Origin: Streptomyces griseus subsp. griseus
GTDB taxonomy: Bacteria > Actinomycetota > Actinomycetes > Streptomycetales > Streptomycetaceae
Reading direction: 5' to 3'
Length of the DNA stretch: 64,000 bases
Assembly (NCBI RefSeq): GCF_000720255.1
Contig: NZ_JOJE01000001.1
Coordinates: 496,001-560,000, forward strand
Shown here: positions 59,955-64,000 of the stretch, piece after piece
Position numbering within the stretch: position 1 is the first letter of the stretch
How the letters are laid out: every line of letters starts with the position of its first letter
The notes under the pieces: model-generated
What the model saw: only the letters and a program-made list of their open reading frames with translations
Databases searched by the model: none
What the model was told of the DNA's origin: nothing
Position numbers and translations under genes: made by a program

Positions 59955-61314
59955 CGTAGATCGCGAGCGCGGTGTCGGCCCCCAGGGTGGCGGTGAACCG
60001 GCCGCTGGAGTTCACGCTCACCGCGGTGTTGTTCTGCACGTTGCAGTACGTGCCCGCCGGCAGGGAGGTCTGGTAGGTGCGGGTCAGGCTGCCCGACTCG
60101 TGGTTGATGGCCACATAGCCCTTGGCGCCGCGCCCGAAGGCGATCGCGTCGCCGCCGTTGTCCCACCAGTCGGTGACGGACTCGCCGCGGGTGGCGTTGC
60201 GGAAGCCGACCATGCGGATGATCTCCGGCCAGGCGTGCTGGCACTTCCAGCCGTCCTGCCAGCAGGCGTTGACCGTTCCGCCGTTGGGCGGGCCCGCGTC
60301 CGCGTCGGACCACTCGTAGCCGGAGTTGATGTCCGGGGCGCCGTAGGGCCAGGCCAGCATGAAGACGTTGGCGAGGGTGTAGTTCGCCCCGTCCTTGTAG
60401 TCGAGGGTCGACCCGTTGCGCTCGGTGTCGTGGTTGTCGACGAAGACACCGGCGACCGAGCTGTTCAGGTAGCCCCAGCCCGCACCGTAGTTCTTCAGGT
60501 AGGCGAGCTTCTCGTTGTTGAACACGCGCTTGAGGTCGTAGGCGTAGCGGAACTCCTGGACGTCCCCGTTGCCCGTGTACTCGGTGGGCTGGACGGCCTC
60601 TCCGCTGCCTTGGATGACCTCCTGCTTCCAGTACGCGTTCGGGTTGGTCAGCCGTGACTTGATGGTGGCGAGGTCGGCGCTGTCGATGTGCTTGGCCGCG
60701 TCGATGCGGAAGCCGTCGACACCCAGGGTGAGCAGGTCGTTCATGTACCCGGCGATGGTTTCGCGGACGTACTCCTCGCCGGTGTCGAGGTCGGCGAGGC
60801 CGACGAGTTCGCAGTGCTGGACGTTCCAACGGTCCTGGTAGTCGCTGACCCGGGAGGTGCAGTCGTCGAAGTCGTAGGAGGAGTACAGGCCCGGGTAGTC
60901 GTACTTGGTGTACGACGAGCCTCCGGTGCCGGTGCCACTGCCCGCGGACATGTGGTTGATCACGGTGTCGACCACGACCTTCACACCGGCCGCGTGGCAG
61001 GTGTTCACCATGTTCCGGAAGGCCGTACGGTCACCGAGGCGGCCGGCGATCCGGTAGCTCACCGGCTGGTACGACGTCCACCACTGCGGGCCCTGGATGT
61101 GCTCGGCGGGCGGGGAGACCTGGACGTAGCCGTAGCCGGCCGGGCCGAGGGTGGTGGTGCACTCCTTGGCGACCGAGGCGAACTTCCACTCGAAGAGGAC
61201 CGCGGTGACGTCCTCGGTGCCGGGCGGGGAGGCGTGCGCGGCGGTGGCGGGTGCCATGAGGGCCGCCGCGGTGGCGGCGAGCGCGGTCGCGGTGACGGAC
61301 CATCTCGATATCAC
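59941..61314 (-). CDS. Secreted alpha-amylase (GH13), C-terminally shortened
   Basis: The 457-residue protein has a signal peptide (residues 1-29, ending AAHA). The GH13 catalytic domain is intact: DTVINHMS, nucleophile Asp205 in [10 protein letters not shown], proposed acid Glu232 in KQEVI and Asp296 in VDNHDTER, with the C-domain ending [20 protein letters not shown]. It then ends with TCP. Many Streptomyces amylases continue here with a linker and a C-terminal CBM20 starch-binding domain. The last few codons lie in mobile-element debris, so a lost tail is likely. AAGGAGCGCCT precedes GTG 61314. It lies downstream of the mal genes on the same strand but behind its own promoter and a terminator. 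Confidence 0.92.
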   Translation of the reverse strand: MISRWSVTATALAATAAALMAPATAAHASPPGTEDVTAVLFEWKFASVAKECTTTLGPAGYGYVQVSPPAEHIQGPQWWTSYQPVSYRIAGRLGDRTAFRNMVNTCHAAGVKVVVDTVINHMSAGSGTGTGGSSYTKYDYPGLYSSYDFDDCTSRVSDYQDRWNVQHCELVGLADLDTGEEYVRETIAGYMNDLLTLGVDGFRIDAAKHIDSADLATIKSRLTNPNAYWKQEVIQGSGEAVQPTEYTGNGDVQEFRYAYDLKRVFNNEKLAYLKNYGAGWGYLNSSVAGVFVDNHDTERNGSTLDYKDGANYTLANVFMLAWPYGAPDINSGYEWSDADAGPPNGGTVNACWQDGWKCQHAWPEIIRMVGFRNATRGESVTDWWDNGGDAIAFGRGAKGYVAINHESGSLTRTYQTSLPAGTYCNVQNNTAVSVNSSGRFTATLGADTALAIYGTCP

Positions 61315-61384
61315 AGGCGCTCCTTGCGAGACGGCCAGGCGTCTTTGCCTGGCGCCGCGCGAACGTACCGCCACGAAAGGTTTG

Positions 61385-61402
61385 CAGCAAGAGAGTTGAA
61401 AG
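61385..61402 (-). promoter_or_regulatory. Shared upstream motif of the amylolytic genes, copy 2
   Basis: CAGCAAGAG-n4-GAAAG on the plus strand, 71 bases upstream of the amylase start, at the same distance as copy 1 from its gene. The left part extends to TTTGCAGCAAG, a near-palindrome of LacI-family (MalR) type. Confidence 0.62.
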
Positions 61403-61441
61403 ACTGAGCAAGTAGTTTCACCACAACTTTCACAAAGGCAT

Positions 61442-61475
61442 GGCCCGGCCCCCTGGAGAACCAGGGGGCCGGGCC
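61442..61475 (-). terminator. Terminator of the mal operon
   Basis: A perfect 15-base stem (GGCCCGGCCCCCTGG) closes on AGAA, 26 bases beyond the aglA stop on the minus strand. Confidence 0.92.
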
Positions 61476-61500
61476 GCTCAGCGCTGTCTGCTCGTACTCG

Positions 61501-63165
61501 TCAGGCCGTCGTCCACCAGACCGTGGTGTCCGCCGGGATCTTCGTCTCGCCGTCCGTCTCGGCGATCTCGCCGCTGGCCAGGAGGAGGCGGCCGTGGGCG
61601 GGAGTCGTCACCGACTCGGCGCTCGTGTTGGCGACACACACGAACTCACCGCGCCGGAAGGCCAGAACACCCTCGGGAGCCTTCAGCCACTCCAGCGCGT
61701 CGCCCGCGCCGAGGTCGGGCTGCTCATGGCGGACGGTGAGGGCGGTGCGGTAGAGCTCGAGGGTGGAGCCGGCGGCACCGGTCTGGGCCTCCACGCTCAG
61801 CTCACCCCAGTTCTCCGGCTGGGGCAGCCAACTGCCGCCGCTGCCGAAGCCGTACGACGATCCGGCGCGGCTCCACGGAATCGGCACCCGGCAGCCGTCG
61901 CGGAAGCCGTCCTGGCCGGCGCCGCGGAAGTAGGCGGGGTCCTGGCGCACCTCGTCGGACAGGTCGACGACGTCGGGGAGGCCCAGCTCCTCACCCTGGT
62001 AGATGTACGCCGAGCCGGGCAGCGCCAGCATGAGCAGGGTGGCCGCCCGGGCGCGCCGAAGGCCCAGCTCGCGGTCGCCGGCGAGGCGGATCTGGGTGCC
62101 GAGCCCGGGCGGGTTGGCGAAGCGGGTGGCGTGCCGGGTGACGTCGTGGTTGGACAGCACCCAGGTGGCGGGGGCGCCGACCGGGCGCATGGCCTCCAGG
62201 GTGAGGTCGACGACCTTGCGCAGCTCCTTCGCGTCCCAGTCGGTGCTCAGGTACTGGAAGTTGAAGGCCTGGTGCAGCTCGTCGGGGCGGACGTAGTTCG
62301 CGGTGCGCTCGACGGTCGGGGTCCACGCCTCCGCGACGAAGATGCGCTCTCCCGAGTACTCGTCGAGGACGTGACGCCACTGCCGGTAGATCTCGTGGAC
62401 GCCCTCCTGGTCGAAGAACGGCATGACATCGTTGCCCAGCAGCTTGAGCTGCTCGTGGGATCCAAGGTCTGGCAGGCCTTCCGCCTTCACCAGTCCGTGT
62501 GCCACGTCGATGCGGAAGCCGTCCACGCCCATGTCCAGCCAGAAGCGGAGGATCGAGCGGAACTCGTCGCCGACGGCCGGGTGTTCCCAGTTGAAGTCGG
62601 GCTGCTCGGGGGCGAAGAGGTGCAGGTACCACTCGCCGTCCTCAAGGCGTGTCCAGGCGGGCCCGCCGAAGATGGACTCCCAGTCGTTGGGCGGGAGTTC
62701 GCCGTTCTTCCCCTTGCCGGGGCGGAAGTGGTAGCGCTCCCGCAGCGGTGAGCCCGGGCCCTCGGCGACGGCACGCTTGAACCATTCGTGCTGGTCGGAG
62801 GAGTGGTTGGGCACCAGGTCGACGATGACCCTGAGGCCCAGTGCGTGGGCGTCGAGGATCAGCGCGTCGGCGTCGAGGAGGTTGCCGAACATGGGGTCGA
62901 CGGCCCGGTAGTCGGCCACGTCGTAGCCGGCGTCGGCCTGCGGGGAGGCGTAGAAGGGGCTGAGCCACACGGCGTCCACGCCGAGGTCGCGCAGGTACGG
63001 GAGGCGGGATCGTACGCCTTCCAGGTCCCCCATGCCGTCGCCGTTGCTGTCGGCGAAGCTGCGCGGATAGACCTGGTAGATCACCGCGTCCCGCCACCAG
63101 TCGCGGCGCTTGGCGACGGTGGCGACGGCGGAGTTCGGTGCCGGGTCGGCGGAGTGCTGGCTCAT
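61501..63165 (-). CDS. aglA: Alpha-glucosidase (GH13) of the maltose/maltodextrin operon
   Basis: The 554-residue cytoplasmic enzyme has no signal peptide. It begins RRDWWRDAVIYQVYPRSFAD and carries the GH13 exo-glucosidase motifs VDLVPNHSS, nucleophile Asp220 in DGFRIDVAHG, acid Glu279 in FVAEAWT and Asp341 in LSNHDVTRH. It releases glucose from imported maltodextrins. ATG 63165 follows AAGGACACC; upstream in-frame starts lack a ribosome site. It lies downstream of malG, as in the known streptomycete malEFG-aglA order, with a repeat-containing gap of 190 bases between. Confidence 0.93.
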   Translation of the reverse strand: MSQHSADPAPNSAVATVAKRRDWWRDAVIYQVYPRSFADSNGDGMGDLEGVRSRLPYLRDLGVDAVWLSPFYASPQADAGYDVADYRAVDPMFGNLLDADALILDAHALGLRVIVDLVPNHSSDQHEWFKRAVAEGPGSPLRERYHFRPGKGKNGELPPNDWESIFGGPAWTRLEDGEWYLHLFAPEQPDFNWEHPAVGDEFRSILRFWLDMGVDGFRIDVAHGLVKAEGLPDLGSHEQLKLLGNDVMPFFDQEGVHEIYRQWRHVLDEYSGERIFVAEAWTPTVERTANYVRPDELHQAFNFQYLSTDWDAKELRKVVDLTLEAMRPVGAPATWVLSNHDVTRHATRFANPPGLGTQIRLAGDRELGLRRARAATLLMLALPGSAYIYQGEELGLPDVVDLSDEVRQDPAYFRGAGQDGFRDGCRVPIPWSRAGSSYGFGSGGSWLPQPENWGELSVEAQTGAAGSTLELYRTALTVRHEQPDLGAGDALEWLKAPEGVLAFRRGEFVCVANTSAESVTTPAHGRLLLASGEIAETDGETKIPADTTVWWTTA

Positions 63166-63259
63166 GGTGTCCTTGGTACGTAACGGAGTCGCGGTCATGG
63201 GCAGGGGTTTCGCGGGCTCGGAGGTTCGGCGGCAGGCGGCCGCGGTGACAGCGGGGTCT

Positions 63260-63300
63260 GGGGGTCCCCCCGCTCGAGCGAAGCCGAGAGTGGGGGAGGG
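63260..63300 (+). repeat. Dispersed GGGGGTCCCCCC...GGGGGAGGG repeat, copy 2
   Basis: GGGGGTCCCCCCGCTCGAGC, then GAAGCCGAGAGT, then GGGGGAGGG, matches the 28103-28146 copy in ends, length and most inner bases. It folds back on itself and sits in the malG-aglA gap, where it could act as an RNA processing or attenuation hairpin lowering aglA relative to malG. Confidence 0.8.
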
Positions 63301-63354
63301 CACCGCGCCGCCACCCGCGCGGTGAGGCGCGCGGGAGTTCTCACGGGATGGGCG

Positions 63355-64000
63355 TCAGCCCTTCGTGCCGCCCGCGGTGAGGCCGGTCACCAGGTTCTTC
63401 TGCACGAGGTAGAAGAAGACGGAGACGGGTATCGCGATCAGCACCGCGGTGGCGGCCATGAGGTTGCGCTGGGCGTCGTGCTCGCTGACGAAGCTCTGCA
63501 GGCCGACGGCGAAGGTGTAATTCGAGTCGGACAGCATGAACGTCGAGGCGAAGGCGACCTCGCCGAAGGCGGTGAGGAAGTTGTAGAAGGCGGCGACCGC
63601 GAGGCCGGGTTTGGCCAGCGGCAGGATCAGCCGCAGGAAGGTGCCGAAGGGGCTGAGCCCGTCGACGCGTCCGGCCTCGTCGATCTCGAACGGGATGGTG
63701 TCGAAGTAGCCCTTGAGCAGCCAGGCGCTGTAGGGCACGACGGTGCTGCAGTTGACGAGGATCAGGCCGAGGTAGGTGTCGATGAGGCCGAGGTCCGACA
63801 TGATCTGGTACATCGGCACGATCAGGACGGCGATCGGGAACATCTGAGTGACGAGCAGGACCCACATGAACTTCTTGTAGCCCGGAAAGCGCATGCGGGA
63901 CACGGCGTAGCCGCTGGTGGCGGCGATGATCACGCCGATGGCGGTGGTTCCGAGGACGACGACGAGCGTGCTCTTGAGCCAGTCGAAGAAGCCGGTGTGC
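63355..64000 (-). CDS. malG: Maltose/maltodextrin ABC transporter permease MalG (3' part)
   Basis: The gene enters from the right edge; about 215 C-terminal residues are visible. The permease has several membrane helices (FMWVLLVTQMFPIAVLIVPM, YLGLILVNCSTVVPYSAWLL, TAVLIAIPVSVFFYLVQ). The EAA loop that contacts the ATPase is DEAGRVDGLSPFGTFLRLIL, continuing PLAKPG. The C-terminus NLVTGLTAGGTKG is the usual MalG/LacG ending. It imports maltodextrins made by the secreted enzymes encoded alongside. malF and malE would lie beyond the window. Confidence 0.93.
   Translation of the reverse strand, partial: HTGFFDWLKSTLVVVLGTTAIGVIIAATSGYAVSRMRFPGYKKFMWVLLVTQMFPIAVLIVPMYQIMSDLGLIDTYLGLILVNCSTVVPYSAWLLKGYFDTIPFEIDEAGRVDGLSPFGTFLRLILPLAKPGLAVAAFYNFLTAFGEVAFASTFMLSDSNYTFAVGLQSFVSEHDAQRNLMAATAVLIAIPVSVFFYLVQKNLVTGLTAGGTKG

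Noticed and set aside
1..64000. tRNA, rRNA or riboswitch genes
   Set aside because: No cloverleaf with conserved TTCGA-type loops and no recognisable riboswitch core was found in the gaps; cobS is cut off before its leader, so a cobalamin riboswitch cannot be judged.

Overview
The window is chromosomal DNA from a Streptomyces, probably close to the S. coelicolor/S. lividans group. Base composition is very GC-rich with a strong G/C bias at third codon positions, GTG starts are common, and the order of landmark genes (lpd/sucB, aceE, lipB-lipA, glnA, glnII, the mal/amylase cluster) matches what I remember of the S. coelicolor core. That synteny statement is recall, not a search result. No rRNA, tRNA, CRISPR array or intact prophage was seen.

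Bases 1-11,400 are central metabolism: the end of cobS, an RDD membrane protein, a GH114 lipoprotein, leucyl aminopeptidase, then lpd-sucB (E3 and a two-lipoyl E2), a GntR/FCD regulator and aceE (E1 of pyruvate dehydrogenase). Bases 11,400-20,700 hold regulators and envelope functions: a WYL regulator carrying an in-frame repeat insertion, a PGRP-type amidase divergent from a MarP-like membrane serine protease, a GNAT, a TIGR01777 epimerase, a FAD oxidoreductase, a 48-bp minisatellite and an NsdA-like regulator. Bases 20,900-24,700 hold lipB-lipA, which supply the lipoyl groups needed by the E2 encoded 15 kb upstream, plus small membrane-protein genes.

Bases 24,700-40,700 are bracketed by two glutamine synthetase genes, glnA (GSI) and glnII (GSII). 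Each has a four-pentamer GlnR-type box upstream, and each is followed downstream by a HEAT-repeat protein. Between them lie htpX-pspAB, two alpha/beta hydrolases, an AlkZ-like winged-helix protein, an ArsC-like reductase, secreted proteins of unknown function and a MarR regulator with a clear operator. Bases 40,700-50,240 contain a possible 40-residue peptide gene, an OmpR-type DNA-binding protein, an epimerase, a NarL-type two-component pair, a DUF1996 secreted protein, a lipoprotein, a TPR protein, a membrane protein with a sigma-factor-like head, and a TetR regulator.

Bases 50,240-52,600 look accessory: a lone PemK/MazF-like protein beside a protein made of two P-loop kinase domains, set in poorly coding DNA. 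From 52,600 the strand flips to starch and maltodextrin use: an 1800-residue enzyme with two GH13 domains, a secreted alpha-amylase whose C-terminus runs into mobile-element debris, the alpha-glucosidase gene aglA and the permease gene malG (partial). The two secreted amylolytic genes share an upstream motif, CAGCAAGAG-n4-GAAAG. The most interesting items are the debris-truncated amylase, the WYL and 48-bp repeats, the sigma-like membrane protein, the toxin-like/P-loop pair, and the MarP-like protease beside a cell-wall amidase.
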